A stretch of 64,000 nucleotides of DNA from Salegentibacter sediminis. Lineage in GTDB: Bacteria > Bacteroidota > Bacteroidia > Flavobacteriales > Flavobacteriaceae. Numbering within the stretch: position 1 is the first letter of the stretch; every line of letters begins with the position of its first letter. A program made the translations under genes and the position numbers. A model generated the notes under the pieces. The model saw only the letters and a program-made list of their open reading frames with translations. It did not search any database and had not been told where the DNA came from. The DNA lies in NCBI RefSeq assembly GCF_002078605.1, contig NZ_MSJR01000008.1, forward strand, positions 1 through 64,000, in the 5' to 3' direction. Shown here one piece after another: positions 50,349 to 59,097 of this stretch.

Positions 50349-53090
50349 TTAGAAATTTTTAATAAGGAAATTTGTTAAATTTTCTTTCTTATCCAGTCCC
50401 ATTTTTTTTCGTAATCTGTATCGATGTACCTCTACTCCCCGCACCGAGATCCCCATTAAAGGAGCTATTTCTTTTGAAGTTAAATTCATTTTCAAATAAG
50501 AACAGAGCTTGAGATCTTTATTGGTGAGTTGCGGGTATGTTTCCAAAAGATCTTTGAAAAAATCTTCGTGAACCTCGTTAAAATTAGTTTCAAAAACCTG
50601 CCATTCATCCTTGTTCTTAATGGCCCTATTAATTTTATTCATAATATGCTTCAACCTGAATTGGTTGGAAAATTTACTTTTATCTTTATTCAGCTCCCCC
50701 TGGATCTCCATCAACACCTCATTCTTTTTAGCGGCCACCATTGTAGTATTTGCCAGCTCTTTTCTTTTTAAGGTAATCTCATTCATTAGACGCTCCTTCT
50801 CAAGCTGATTTAGCCGTTCTTTATGTTCTTTCTCAAATTTTTGTTCAAGTAAAAGATGTTGTTTTTTAAGTTTAAGTTGATTAAACCAATAAATGAGACC
50901 TATAAAGGCAAGAAACAGAAGCATATAAACAAATTTCATTAGGCCCGAGAGATACCAGGGTGGATTAACCCGAAAGGCGAACGAACTTCTAGCCGGAGTG
51001 CCTTTTTGCTGACTAACTGCAAAAAGATTTAATTCATAATCTCCATGCCTTAAATTCTGAAAGTTTAAATGACCGTTTTGCACCTTTCCCCGTAGGGTAT
51101 CTTCTCCTATTAGTTCATAATTCATCCCGGCAGCATCACTTACAGGCAAAGCGGTTTGCACCAGGATATCTCTGGCTTTATTGTAGGGTACAACGGGCAT
51201 TTGAGAGAGATCATATCGTTTTTCTATGTCAGAGAAGCCGCGAATAATAGGTTCACTAAGTCTTTCGTTTTGTCTGCTCCTTATCAATTCCTGAAGATTG
51301 ATCCTTGCAAAACCATCATTTAAAGCCACATAATAAATCGAGTCATTCGTCTTAATTAGTTTTTCATATTTCTTCACAAGCCTCTCCCTAATTTTAGGAA
51401 AAGCCACTCTAACCTGATCATCTTTTAAATCGGTGAAGACCAAAGAGTTTTTCTGGGTATCGGTAAACCAGTACCCCATACTATCATAATAAAGCAACTT
51501 ATGATTATTAAAAGAAGCCAGCTCTTTAAAAACCTCAAGGCTATCCGAAAAACTATTATACCTAAACCATTTTCCTCCATTATAGACCGCAAGCTGATCA
51601 TTAATGCGAGAAATATCGGCATTGTAATGACCTTTCCCGTCAACATCCTTAAGTTTATCAACCGAAAGTGCACTGGTTAAATCATCATTCAATACAATTT
51701 TGTAAATTCCTTCGTAGGGATGGGAAGCCAAAAAAAATGACGGGTTTTGATATAAAAGTTCGCGTATAGGAAAATTAATTCCTTCTACGGTTTGAGCCAG
51801 TCCATTTTCATTTACCTGTGTTAATCCTGTATATGTTGCAATTAATTTACTGTTCTGTGCATTGGGCACATTCAGAATTTGAAAACTCCCGGTACGTTCC
51901 TCTACAGGTTCAAAGGTGTTCTTTTCTATTTTATAGGTTCCTGTATTATGATTGGCATAAAGTTCATTATTAAGAACTTCAAGATTCCAGGTATGCCCCT
52001 CGGAACCGTCTATTAGCTCTTGTTCATCCCCAACAAAACGATAAACACCAGTATTACTGCCAAGGTATAAGTGTTCATTGAAAAAAGTCAGATCGTATAC
52101 TGCTCCCAATTCGCCGGTCTCATCTGTAAAATATTCTATTGGGGAATTTAGATTAATCATATCCACGCCGTTATCGAGACTCAACCAGATATTACCGTTA
52201 TTTTCCACCATCCGCAAAATCGTATTGTTTTGCAAGCCATTATGCCTATTGTAAATACTATAGTTAGCTTCAGTTATATTGTAATGAATTATCCCATTTT
52301 TCACAGTCCCCAGTACAATCTCATTCTCATTTAACGCCAGAATGTGATTTAGTTCGAAACGTCGTAAATCAGCATTCAAAAAATCATCATTAAACAGGCT
52401 GCACTTCCCATCTTTGAATTCGTACAAAGCATCTCTTGTACCTATTAGCAGTTTCTCGCCCTTCACCTCAATATCAATGATAGTTTCACCTTCAAGCACA
52501 TCCTGATTAGGCAAAGCTTCCATATCTCCATTCTCGTCCAGATAATAAAGTCCGGAATTAACAACAGCGATTAGCAGGCGGTTCTTAAAAACCGTCATTT
52601 TATTGGTGACTTCATTGGTAACCAGGGTGATTTTATCATTTTCATATTTATAAATAGCACCAAAAGATCTGAAGTAAATAGCATTTTTATAAGAGAGTAT
52701 TTCCCAAAACTCATCGCTATGTAGCTCCTCTTCATCCATGAGAGACATTAAAGAATTATACCTTAAACTCCCCGTGTTATCCCGGGACCAATACCCAAAC
52801 TCCTTATAGGAGCCGGTATAGATCCTGTCATTATGAGTATACACCGATCGAATTATCGAACCTGTCTTAAGGCTATGAAGTTTCCAGCGTTGCCCGTCAT
52901 AGCTTAACAAGCCCTGATTATTGGCCACATAAATAATTCCCTGGTGATCTATATCTATATCCCAGTTCTGGCTGGCAGCTTCATAATCTCGAGAAGAATA
53001 GTTTTGTATAGGTGGAGTAAGTTTTTGGGGAAATGCCGATACAGTGATCAAAACCGTGATTACCAGACTATTTACTATCTTCATTTTCAT
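50349..53090 (-). CDS. Membrane-bound PUL regulator: sensor propeller plus LuxR HTH
   Basis: A 913-residue sensor-regulator. A signal sequence, two beta-propeller-type repeat sets (about 25-640, with 'IYVANNQGLLSYDGQRWKLH'), a Y_Y_Y-like domain (about 640-720), one transmembrane helix ('LMKFVYMLLFLAFIGLIYWF', about 725-745), a coiled coil, and a C-terminal LuxR/GerE HTH ('LTSKEIAPLMGISVRGVEVHR'). It has no kinase or receiver domain, so it senses in the periplasm and binds DNA directly. It probably controls susC through the repeats between them. The plus-strand sulfatase gene diverges from it. Confidence 0.88.
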   Translation of the reverse strand: MKMKIVNSLVITVLITVSAFPQKLTPPIQNYSSRDYEAASQNWDIDIDHQGIIYVANNQGLLSYDGQRWKLHSLKTGSIIRSVYTHNDRIYTGSYKEFGYWSRDNTGSLRYNSLMSLMDEEELHSDEFWEILSYKNAIYFRSFGAIYKYENDKITLVTNEVTNKMTVFKNRLLIAVVNSGLYYLDENGDMEALPNQDVLEGETIIDIEVKGEKLLIGTRDALYEFKDGKCSLFNDDFLNADLRRFELNHILALNENEIVLGTVKNGIIHYNITEANYSIYNRHNGLQNNTILRMVENNGNIWLSLDNGVDMINLNSPIEYFTDETGELGAVYDLTFFNEHLYLGSNTGVYRFVGDEQELIDGSEGHTWNLEVLNNELYANHNTGTYKIEKNTFEPVEERTGSFQILNVPNAQNSKLIATYTGLTQVNENGLAQTVEGINFPIRELLYQNPSFFLASHPYEGIYKIVLNDDLTSALSVDKLKDVDGKGHYNADISRINDQLAVYNGGKWFRYNSFSDSLEVFKELASFNNHKLLYYDSMGYWFTDTQKNSLVFTDLKDDQVRVAFPKIRERLVKKYEKLIKTNDSIYYVALNDGFARINLQELIRSRQNERLSEPIIRGFSDIEKRYDLSQMPVVPYNKARDILVQTALPVSDAAGMNYELIGEDTLRGKVQNGHLNFQNLRHGDYELNLFAVSQQKGTPARSSFAFRVNPPWYLSGLMKFVYMLLFLAFIGLIYWFNQLKLKKQHLLLEQKFEKEHKERLNQLEKERLMNEITLKRKELANTTMVAAKKNEVLMEIQGELNKDKSKFSNQFRLKHIMNKINRAIKNKDEWQVFETNFNEVHEDFFKDLLETYPQLTNKDLKLCSYLKMNLTSKEIAPLMGISVRGVEVHRYRLRKKMGLDKKENLTNFLIKNF

Positions 53091-53128
53091 CGATTTAAAA
53101 CTTTTTGTGCAGTTTTTGTTGTAGTATT

Positions 53129-53171
53129 AATTTCATCAAAAATACAAGCTTTTTGTATTTTTGATGAAATT
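53129..53171. promoter_or_regulatory. 19-bp perfect inverted repeat with back-to-back promoter boxes
   Basis: Bases 53129-53147 are perfectly inverted at 53153-53171 around a 5-base centre. Each arm carries an outward-facing TATTTTTG box: on the minus strand at 53137-53144 (toward the regulator, start codon 46 bases away) and on the plus strand at 53156-53163 (toward the sulfatase, 40 bases away). It could be a shared divergent promoter, an operator, or both. It would also form a hairpin in a readthrough transcript. Confidence 0.65.
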
Positions 53172-53203
53172 TGAAAAGAAAATAATCAATTAAACTTCGT
53201 CTA

Positions 53204-54892
53204 ATGCTCAAACAACATTCATTTTTGAAATTTCTGGGAGCCTTTATTTTTATAAGCTTATTCTCTTCTTGCAAGCAAAAGGAAGCACAGCCAGAGAAGG
53301 AAAAAACTCAAAGACCTAACATAGTCTTTATTATGACTGATGATCATGCTGCCCAGGCCATAAGTGCATATGGACACCCAATCAGTAAACTGGCCCCTAC
53401 TCCCAATATTGACCGAATAGCACAAAACGGAGTTAAATTCAATAATAATTTTTGCACAAATTCAATTTGTGGCCCCAGCAGGGCGGTAATCCTCACTGGA
53501 AAACATAGTCACATGAATGGTTTTAGAATGAACGGGGAGGTATTCGATGGCTCCCAAGCCACCTTACCTAAATATTTAAAAGAAGTTGGCTACCAAACCG
53601 CCCTGGTAGGAAAATGGCACCTTCACGGTTTACCCGAAGGTTTTGACCATTGGAACATCCTGGTCGATCAGGGAAATTATTACAACCCCGATTTTATAAA
53701 AGGAAAAGATACCACAAGAATTGAAGGTTATGCGACCGATATTATAACCGATATGGGGCTGGACTGGTTAAAGCAAAATGCCGATTCGGAAAAACCTTTT
53801 ATGCTTATGGTTCAACATAAGGCTCCGCATAGAAACTGGATGCCAGCTCCGAGACACCTTAATTTATACGACAGCATAAAATTCCCTTTACCCGAAACCT
53901 ATTTTTCTGATCATGAGAACCAGTTAGCAGCTCAACAGCAACTTCAAACCATTTATGAAGATATGTATAAAGGCCATGACCTCAAATTAACTGTGGCCAA
54001 AGGTAGTGACTCTCTGGCCCATAATCCCTGGACTACCGATTTTGAAAGAATGACCACTGCGCAACGAAATACCTGGAACGAGGCTTACCGGCCAAAAAAT
54101 GATGCCTTTCACGAAGCTAACCTAAGTGGCAAAGAATTGGCAGAATGGAAAGGCCAGCGGTATTTGCGGGATTACCTGGCTACGGTAGCTTCCGTAGACG
54201 AAGGTGTTGGGCAAATACTGGATTACCTGGAGGAAACCGGGCTTGATGAAAACACAATAGTAATTTACACTACAGATCAGGGATTCTATTTAGGTGAAAA
54301 AGGTTTTTTCGATAAAAGGTTTATGTACGAAGAATCTCTTGCTATGCCCATGCTTATGCAATTTCCGAAAGAAATTAAATCAGGCACCGAAATCAATGCA
54401 CTCACTCAAAACCTCGACTTCGCTCCTACCTTCCTGGATTTTGCCGGAGCCGAAATCCCTCAGGACATGCAGGGAAGATCCCTAAAGCCGCTGGTAAATC
54501 AAACCACCAGCGATCAGGATTTTAGAAATGCTATTTACTATCACTACTACGATTTCCCCGCATTTCATATGGTAAAAAGACATTATGGAGTAAGAACCCA
54601 TCGCTATAAGCTCATACATTTCTATGATGATATAGATTTTTGGGAGATGTACGATTTAAAGGAAGACCCGCTGGAGGAAAATAATATTTACAAGCATCCT
54701 GATTATGTTGATATTCGGGAGCAAATGCATGCTAAACTCGATAGCCTTCAGGAAGAATATGAGGTAACAGAAGCAGAATTTGAACAAACTCCACAGAAGC
54801 GGGTAAAACAGGCCTACCGAAATTTTGCCAGGTTAGCCGGGGAGGACCCTGATACCTATCCGGATAAAAAATCTACCAAAATCGAAAAATAA
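53204..54892 (+). CDS. Family S1 sulfatase lipoprotein
   Basis: A 562-residue sulfatase, lipoprotein signal with Cys23 in 'LFSSC'. Metal ligands are seen in 'IVFIMTDDHAA' (Asp46, Asp47) and 'YTTDQGFYLGEKGF'. The formylglycine site is Cys89 in 'CGPSRAVILTGKHS' (the C-x-P-x-R motif), so it is active only after oxidation of the Cys by a sulfatase-maturing enzyme, which is not in the window. 'VGKWHLHG' and a C-terminal 'YKLIHFYDD' complete the fold. It would desulfate a glycan. It diverges from the regulator gene and probably shares its control. Confidence 0.9.
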   Translation: MLKQHSFLKFLGAFIFISLFSSCKQKEAQPEKEKTQRPNIVFIMTDDHAAQAISAYGHPISKLAPTPNIDRIAQNGVKFNNNFCTNSICGPSRAVILTGKHSHMNGFRMNGEVFDGSQATLPKYLKEVGYQTALVGKWHLHGLPEGFDHWNILVDQGNYYNPDFIKGKDTTRIEGYATDIITDMGLDWLKQNADSEKPFMLMVQHKAPHRNWMPAPRHLNLYDSIKFPLPETYFSDHENQLAAQQQLQTIYEDMYKGHDLKLTVAKGSDSLAHNPWTTDFERMTTAQRNTWNEAYRPKNDAFHEANLSGKELAEWKGQRYLRDYLATVASVDEGVGQILDYLEETGLDENTIVIYTTDQGFYLGEKGFFDKRFMYEESLAMPMLMQFPKEIKSGTEINALTQNLDFAPTFLDFAGAEIPQDMQGRSLKPLVNQTTSDQDFRNAIYYHYYDFPAFHMVKRHYGVRTHRYKLIHFYDDIDFWEMYDLKEDPLEENNIYKHPDYVDIREQMHAKLDSLQEEYEVTEAEFEQTPQKRVKQAYRNFARLAGEDPDTYPDKKSTKIEK

Positions 54893-55098
54893 ATATTAAG
54901 GGAACAAGACCTTAAGGCGGTGGTTCCTTTTAACGTAACTAATACTACAGGAAAAAATATTAAACTCCAGTAAGAGCACTAATGAGAAGATTATTGGTGA
55001 CAGCCTAAGAACCTGTATAATTAAACCTGAAGCACGGTGCCGTCAGTAAATTGAAATATTTGAATGAAAAGAATCCATTGATAAATTAAAAATTAGTT
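54893..55098. other. Gap between sulfatase and acidic lipoprotein genes
   Basis: About 200 bases without a convincing gene. A weak inverted repeat (GGAAC at 54901-54905, GTTCC at 54923-54927, then T residues) may be the sulfatase terminator. I see nothing else. Confidence 0.4.
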
Positions 55099-55106
55099 TA
55101 AATTTG
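55099..55106 (+). promoter_or_regulatory. Bacteroidota -7 box for the first acidic lipoprotein
   Basis: TAAATTTG matches TAnnTTTG and lies 30 bases upstream of the ATG at 55137. Confidence 0.6.
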
Positions 55107-55136
55107 TGTCTTCAACTAATTAAACATTATCTAAAA

Positions 55137-55373
55137 ATGAAAAAATTATTCTTATTATTTGCTGTTGCAACAATGTCTCTTTCTATCTACTCTTGTAGAG
55201 AGACTACCGAAGAAAAAACAGAAGACGCTTTAGAGTCTGCTGGTGAAGACATGGAAAACGCAGCTGAGGAAGCCGGAAACGAAATGGAAGAAGCCGGAAA
55301 CGAAATTGAAGCTGAAGCAGAAAATGCTGAAGAAGAAATGGAAGAAGAAATGAACGAAGACGATAATATGTAA
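55137..55373 (+). CDS. Small acidic lipoprotein, copy 1
   Basis: A 78-residue predicted lipoprotein from the ATG at 55137; an earlier in-frame start at 55104 would remove the signal. The signal ends at Cys20 ('SLSIYSC'). The mature part begins RETTEEKTEDAL and is made almost only of Glu, Asp, Ala, Asn and Met, probably one long helix or a disordered acidic chain. I do not know its function. It has its own promoter box and terminator. Its paralog lies next to it. Confidence 0.75.
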   Translation: MKKLFLLFAVATMSLSIYSCRETTEEKTEDALESAGEDMENAAEEAGNEMEEAGNEIEAEAENAEEEMEEEMNEDDNM

Positions 55374-55396
55374 TCGTTCTTTTCAAAGAAATTTCG

Positions 55397-55430
55397 AAAG
55401 CCGCTTTCTTCCCAGAAAGTGGCTTTTTTT
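55397..55430 (+). terminator. Terminator between the two acidic lipoprotein genes
   Basis: A 13-bp stem with one G-T pair (55397-55409 with 55414-55426), loop of four bases, then T residues to 55430. Confidence 0.85.
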
Positions 55431-55452
55431 AATTAAACCTAAACTTAAAGAT

Positions 55453-55692
55453 ATGAAGAAATTAATTTTATTTTTAGCAGCCATCCTGGCCCTATCATTA
55501 AATTCCTGTAGAGAAACTACCGAAGAAAAAACCGAGGAAGCTATTGAAGCCATTGGGGAAGATATTGAAGACAATACTAAAAAGGCCGGAGAAAAAATTG
55601 AAGAAGGTGCAGACAAGGTTAAAGAGGAAATCGATGAAGAAATTCACGAAACCGATGATATAAATGATGAAGAGATAAACGACGAATTTTAA
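55453..55692 (+). CDS. Small acidic lipoprotein, copy 2
   Basis: A 79-residue paralog of the preceding gene. The lipobox Cys is residue 19 ('LSLNSC') and the mature part starts with the same RETTEEKTE motif. The rest has more Lys and Ile ('NTKKAGEKIEEGADKVKEEI') and a final acidic Asp/Glu/Asn tail. Likely an amphipathic helix. It resembles small stress- or envelope-associated lipoproteins of flavobacteria only in general form. The function is unknown. Confidence 0.75.
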   Translation: MKKLILFLAAILALSLNSCRETTEEKTEEAIEAIGEDIEDNTKKAGEKIEEGADKVKEEIDEEIHETDDINDEEINDEF

Positions 55693-55716
55693 GCTTGCAA
55701 GATTTCTAAAATAACA

Positions 55717-55760
55717 AACAATCCGCGTCAATCCAGAAATCGCGCGGATTGTTGTTTATT
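55717..55760. terminator. Terminator between acidic lipoprotein 2 and the polyprenyl synthase gene
   Basis: AACAATCCGCG (55717-55727) pairs with CGCGGATTGTT (55743-55753); T-rich bases follow on the plus strand. It lies between convergent genes. Confidence 0.8.
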
Positions 55761-56733
55761 TTTTTCGTTCAATAACATAATTCACCATTAATTCCAGCGA
55801 ATTTTTATAAGTCGACTCGGGGTAATCTTCCAGAATAAGAAGAGCCTCCCGTTGGAATTCCATCATTTTGTTCTCAGCATAATCAAGCCCTCCTTTCATT
55901 TTCACGAAGTCAATCACCTCTTTGACCCGCTTTTTATCCTTATTGTGATTCTTAACCGAATTTATTAGCCAGGATTTTTCTTTTTTCGCTGAATTATTCA
56001 GGGCATAGATTAGCGGAAGTGTCATTTTCTGTTCTTTGATATCTATTCCGGTAGGTTTACCAATTTTATCATCACCATAGTCGAAAAGATCATCTTTTAT
56101 CTGAAAAGCCATCCCTATAAGTTCTCCAAATCTCCTCATTTTAGCAATTTCGTTGGATTCGGGTTTTACCGAGGCCGCTCCCAGGCTACAACACGCAGCG
56201 ATTAAAGTAGCAGTTTTTTGACGAATAATATCATAATAAACCGCTTCGGTGATATCAAGACGACGTGCTTTTTCTATTTGCAGCAGCTCTCCTTCGCTCA
56301 TCTCCCTAACAGCAACGGAAATTATCTTGAGAAGATCAAAATCATTATTATCAATAGATAAAAGCAAACCTTTAGAAAGCAGATAATCCCCAACCAAAAC
56401 GGCGATCTTATTTTTCCACAAGGCATTAATGCTAAAAAAACCGCGACGGCGGTTAGAGTCATCCACCACATCATCATGCACCAGGGTTGCGGTATGGATC
56501 AATTCAATAACCGAAGCCCCCCTGTAAGTCCGCTCGTTTACACTACCATCTGAAACCATTTTAGCCACCAGGAACACAAACATTGGCCGCATCTGCTTAC
56601 CTTTTCGGTTTACAATATAATGGGTAATGCGATTAAGCAGTGCAACTTGAGAAGACATAGACTCGAAGAACTTCTTCTCAAAAAGTTCCATCTCCTTCTC
56701 TACAGGAAGTTTTATTTGGGAAATCACTTTCAT
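55756..56733 (-). CDS. Polyprenyl diphosphate synthase
   Basis: A 325-residue trans-isoprenyl diphosphate synthase that elongates an allylic diphosphate with isopentenyl diphosphate. The first aspartate-rich motif is DDVVD (87-91) in 'LVHDDVVDDSNRRR', and the second is 'DDLFDY' near 215. The basic 'GKQMRP' lies near 45. A long-chain product for the menaquinone side chain is likely by analogy with octaprenyl-type enzymes, but chain length is not decided here. It has its own TAnnTTTG box and a short leader. Confidence 0.9.
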   Translation of the reverse strand: MKVISQIKLPVEKEMELFEKKFFESMSSQVALLNRITHYIVNRKGKQMRPMFVFLVAKMVSDGSVNERTYRGASVIELIHTATLVHDDVVDDSNRRRGFFSINALWKNKIAVLVGDYLLSKGLLLSIDNNDFDLLKIISVAVREMSEGELLQIEKARRLDITEAVYYDIIRQKTATLIAACCSLGAASVKPESNEIAKMRRFGELIGMAFQIKDDLFDYGDDKIGKPTGIDIKEQKMTLPLIYALNNSAKKEKSWLINSVKNHNKDKKRVKEVIDFVKMKGGLDYAENKMMEFQREALLILEDYPESTYKNSLELMVNYVIERKK

Positions 56734-56741
56734 TAAGCCAC

Positions 56742-56749
56742 CAAAGATA
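56742..56749 (-). promoter_or_regulatory. Bacteroidota -7 box for the polyprenyl synthase gene
   Basis: The minus strand reads TATCTTTG, eight bases upstream of the ATG (56731-56733), implying a leader of only a few bases. Confidence 0.55.
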
Positions 56750-56791
56750 AATATTTAAAGAGAATTTTCAGTAGTGACTTTGTATTTCCTA

Positions 56792-57835
56792 TTAAGCCGA
56801 TTTATTCGCCAATTGACCGCAAGCAGCATCGATATCTTTTCCTCGGGAACGGCGCACCGTTACGGTAATATTATTCCTTTCCAGCATTTGCTGATACATA
56901 TCTGTAGCCTGAGATGAGGCCTGCTGGAAATTCCCATCGTCTATAGGATTATATTCTATCAAATTGACCTTGCAGGGAACATATTTACAGAATCGAACCA
57001 AGGCTTCAGCATCTCTAAGAGTATCATTAATATCCTTCCACACTATATATTCGTAAGTAATACGGCTTTTGGTTTTTGAATACCAGTATTCCAGGGCTGC
57101 TCTTAAATCATTCAAAGGAAAGGTTTCATTAAACGGCATTATTTTCGTGCGCACTTCATCTATGGCCGAATGCAGCGAAACTGCAAGTTTAATCTTCGCT
57201 TCATCATCGGCCAGCTTCCTGATCATTTTAGGCACACCAGAAGTAGAAATTGTAATGCGTTTAGGAGACATGCCCAAACCTTCCGGGGAGGTTATTTTCT
57301 CAACCGCCTTCATCACATTATTATAATTCATTAGCGGCTCCCCCATCCCCATAAAAACGATATTACTCAGAGGGCGGTCAAAATATAGTCTGCTTTCGTT
57401 ATCGATTGCAACAACCTGGTCATAAATCTCGTCCGGATTCAGGTTCCGCATTCTTTTTAATTTCGCAGTAGCGCAAAACTGGCAATCCAGGCTACATCCC
57501 ACCTGCGAGGAAACACAGGCTGTAGTTCTTGAAGCCGTGGGAATCAATACCGATTCTACGGTTAACTGATCGTGCAGTTTTACCGCATTTTTGATCGTTC
57601 CATCGCTGCTGCGCTGCATTCGATCAACCCGAATATGATTGATTACAAAATTTTCATTCAGCATTTTACGGGTTTCCTTGGAAATGTTGGTCATGGCCTC
57701 GAAACTGTGTGCCCCTTTATTCCAAAGCCATTCATAAACCTGACTTCCGCGGAAGGACTTATCGCCTTCAGCAACAAAAAAGTCCTGCAATTGCTTCTTG
57801 GTAAGCGCCCTTATGTCTTTCTTCTTATTTTTCAC
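56792..57835 (-). CDS. rlmN: 23S rRNA (adenine2503-C2)-methyltransferase RlmN
   Basis: A radical SAM enzyme of 347 residues that methylates C2 of A2503 in 23S rRNA (and A37 of some tRNAs). The iron-sulfur cluster ligands are Cys114, Cys118 and Cys121 in 'QVGCSLDCQFCATA'. The radical-handling Cys near the end is about 339 in 'DAACGQLANK'. 'VFMGMGEPLMNY' and 'SLHSAIDEVR' are further family marks. A promoter box lies only five bases upstream of the ATG. Confidence 0.95.
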   Translation of the reverse strand: MKNKKKDIRALTKKQLQDFFVAEGDKSFRGSQVYEWLWNKGAHSFEAMTNISKETRKMLNENFVINHIRVDRMQRSSDGTIKNAVKLHDQLTVESVLIPTASRTTACVSSQVGCSLDCQFCATAKLKRMRNLNPDEIYDQVVAIDNESRLYFDRPLSNIVFMGMGEPLMNYNNVMKAVEKITSPEGLGMSPKRITISTSGVPKMIRKLADDEAKIKLAVSLHSAIDEVRTKIMPFNETFPLNDLRAALEYWYSKTKSRITYEYIVWKDINDTLRDAEALVRFCKYVPCKVNLIEYNPIDDGNFQQASSQATDMYQQMLERNNITVTVRRSRGKDIDAACGQLANKSA

Positions 57836-57839
57836 GCTG

Positions 57840-57847
57840 CAAAAGTA
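57840..57847 (-). promoter_or_regulatory. Bacteroidota -7 box adjoining the rlmN start
   Basis: The minus strand reads TACTTTTG, ending five bases before the rlmN ATG (57833-57835). The predicted RNA start would be at or next to the ATG, so the mRNA may be leaderless. Confidence 0.55.
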
Positions 57848-57898
57848 TGAAGAATTAAAGGATTTTATTACTATTTGATGCTTAAGTGTTTAGCCTTC

Positions 57899-57938
57899 TA
57901 AAAACAAAAAAAGCCACAAACTTTAAATTTGTGGCTTT
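57899..57938 (-). terminator. Terminator after queA
   Basis: AAAGCCACAAA (57910-57920) pairs with TTTGTGGCTTT (57928-57938); the minus strand then reads T residues. Confidence 0.85.
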
Positions 57939-57957
57939 AACTCTATATTTCACAATC

Positions 57958-59013
57958 TTAGATTATCAACATAGCATCTCCATAAGTATAGAAACGGTAC
58001 TTCTCTTTTACGGCTTCTTCATAGGCTCTTTTCATGAAATCGTGTCCCGCAAATGCTGATACCATCATTAGCAAGGTTGATTTTGGCGTATGAAAATTGG
58101 TCACCATACAATTGGCAATACTAAAATCGTAAGGAGGAAAGATAAATTTATTAGTCCAGCCCCCGAATTCATTTAAAGTTTGGTTTGAAGAAACCGCACT
58201 TTCCAGAACACGCATAACCGTGGTGCCTACCGCACAAACCTTACGGTTTTCCAGCTTGGCCTTATTGATAGTCTCGGTGGCTTTTTTTGTAATAAAAGCT
58301 TCTTCACTATCCATTTTATGTTTGCTAAGGTCTTCTACCTCAACAGGACTAAAAGTTCCCAAACCAACGTGAAGGGTAACTTCGGCAAAGTCTATCCCTT
58401 TTATTTCCAATCGTTTCAACAAATGTTTGGAAAAATGCAATCCCGCAGTGGGAGCAGCAACAGCGCCTTCTTCTTTAGCATAAATCGTTTGATAACGCTC
58501 CGAGTCTTCTGGCTGCACATCTCTCTTAATATATTTTGGAAGTGGAGTTTCCCCAAGTTCCTGAAGTTTCTTTCTGAAATCTTCGTAAGAACCATCATAT
58601 AAAAATCTAAGGGTTCTCCCACGAGAGGTTGTATTATCAATAACTTCAGCTACCAGACTCTCATCTTCGCCGAAGTAAAGTTTATTCCCGATTCTTATTT
58701 TTCTTGCAGGATCTACCAACACATCCCAAAGTTTAGTTTCAGGATTTAGTTCCCTGAGCAAAAAAACTTCAATTCTTGCACCGGTTTTTTCCTTATTCCC
58801 GTAGAGACGGGCCGGAAAAACCTTAGTGTTATTGAGTACCATAACATCTTCGGGTTCAAAATAATCGAGGATGTCTTTAAATTGTTTATGCTCAATAGTT
58901 TGTTCTTTCCTGTTAAGAACCATTAGTCTCGCTTCGTCCCTGTTCTCGGCAGGGTACTCAGCCAATAGTTCCGGTGGAAGATCAAAATTGAAGTGTGAAA
59001 GTTTCATTCCCAT
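57958..59013 (-). CDS. queA: S-adenosylmethionine:tRNA ribosyltransferase-isomerase
   Basis: Transfers and isomerises the ribose of SAM onto preQ1 in tRNA to give epoxyqueuosine. At 351 residues from the ATG at 59013 (or 349 from 59007) it is full length. Typical marks are '[21 protein letters not shown]' at the start, '[13 protein letters not shown]', '[10 protein letters not shown]' near 185 and '[10 protein letters not shown]' near 215. The end is '[13 protein letters not shown]'. It lies upstream of rlmN but is separated by a terminator. Confidence 0.94.
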   Translation of the reverse strand: MGMKLSHFNFDLPPELLAEYPAENRDEARLMVLNRKEQTIEHKQFKDILDYFEPEDVMVLNNTKVFPARLYGNKEKTGARIEVFLLRELNPETKLWDVLVDPARKIRIGNKLYFGEDESLVAEVIDNTTSRGRTLRFLYDGSYEDFRKKLQELGETPLPKYIKRDVQPEDSERYQTIYAKEEGAVAAPTAGLHFSKHLLKRLEIKGIDFAEVTLHVGLGTFSPVEVEDLSKHKMDSEEAFITKKATETINKAKLENRKVCAVGTTVMRVLESAVSSNQTLNEFGGWTNKFIFPPYDFSIANCMVTNFHTPKSTLLMMVSAFAGHDFMKRAYEEAVKEKYRFYTYGDAMLII

Positions 59014-59033
59014 AAGTGTGCTTTTAAAAGCTG

Positions 59034-59041
59034 CAAATATA
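59034..59041 (-). promoter_or_regulatory. Bacteroidota -7 box for queA
   Basis: The minus strand reads TATATTTGC, matching TAnnTTTG plus C, 20 bases upstream of the queA start. Confidence 0.6.
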
Positions 59042-59097
59042 CAATCTCAAAACAGGCGTTGTCAAGTAAATAGCAGTTTATTTGCCAAAGGCCTTGT

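Noticed and set aside
55137-55692. The two small genes as antisense or low-complexity noise
   Set aside because: Both have clean lipoprotein signals, shared motifs, own terminators, and the first a promoter box; frames on the opposite strand are shadows of the Glu-rich codons.
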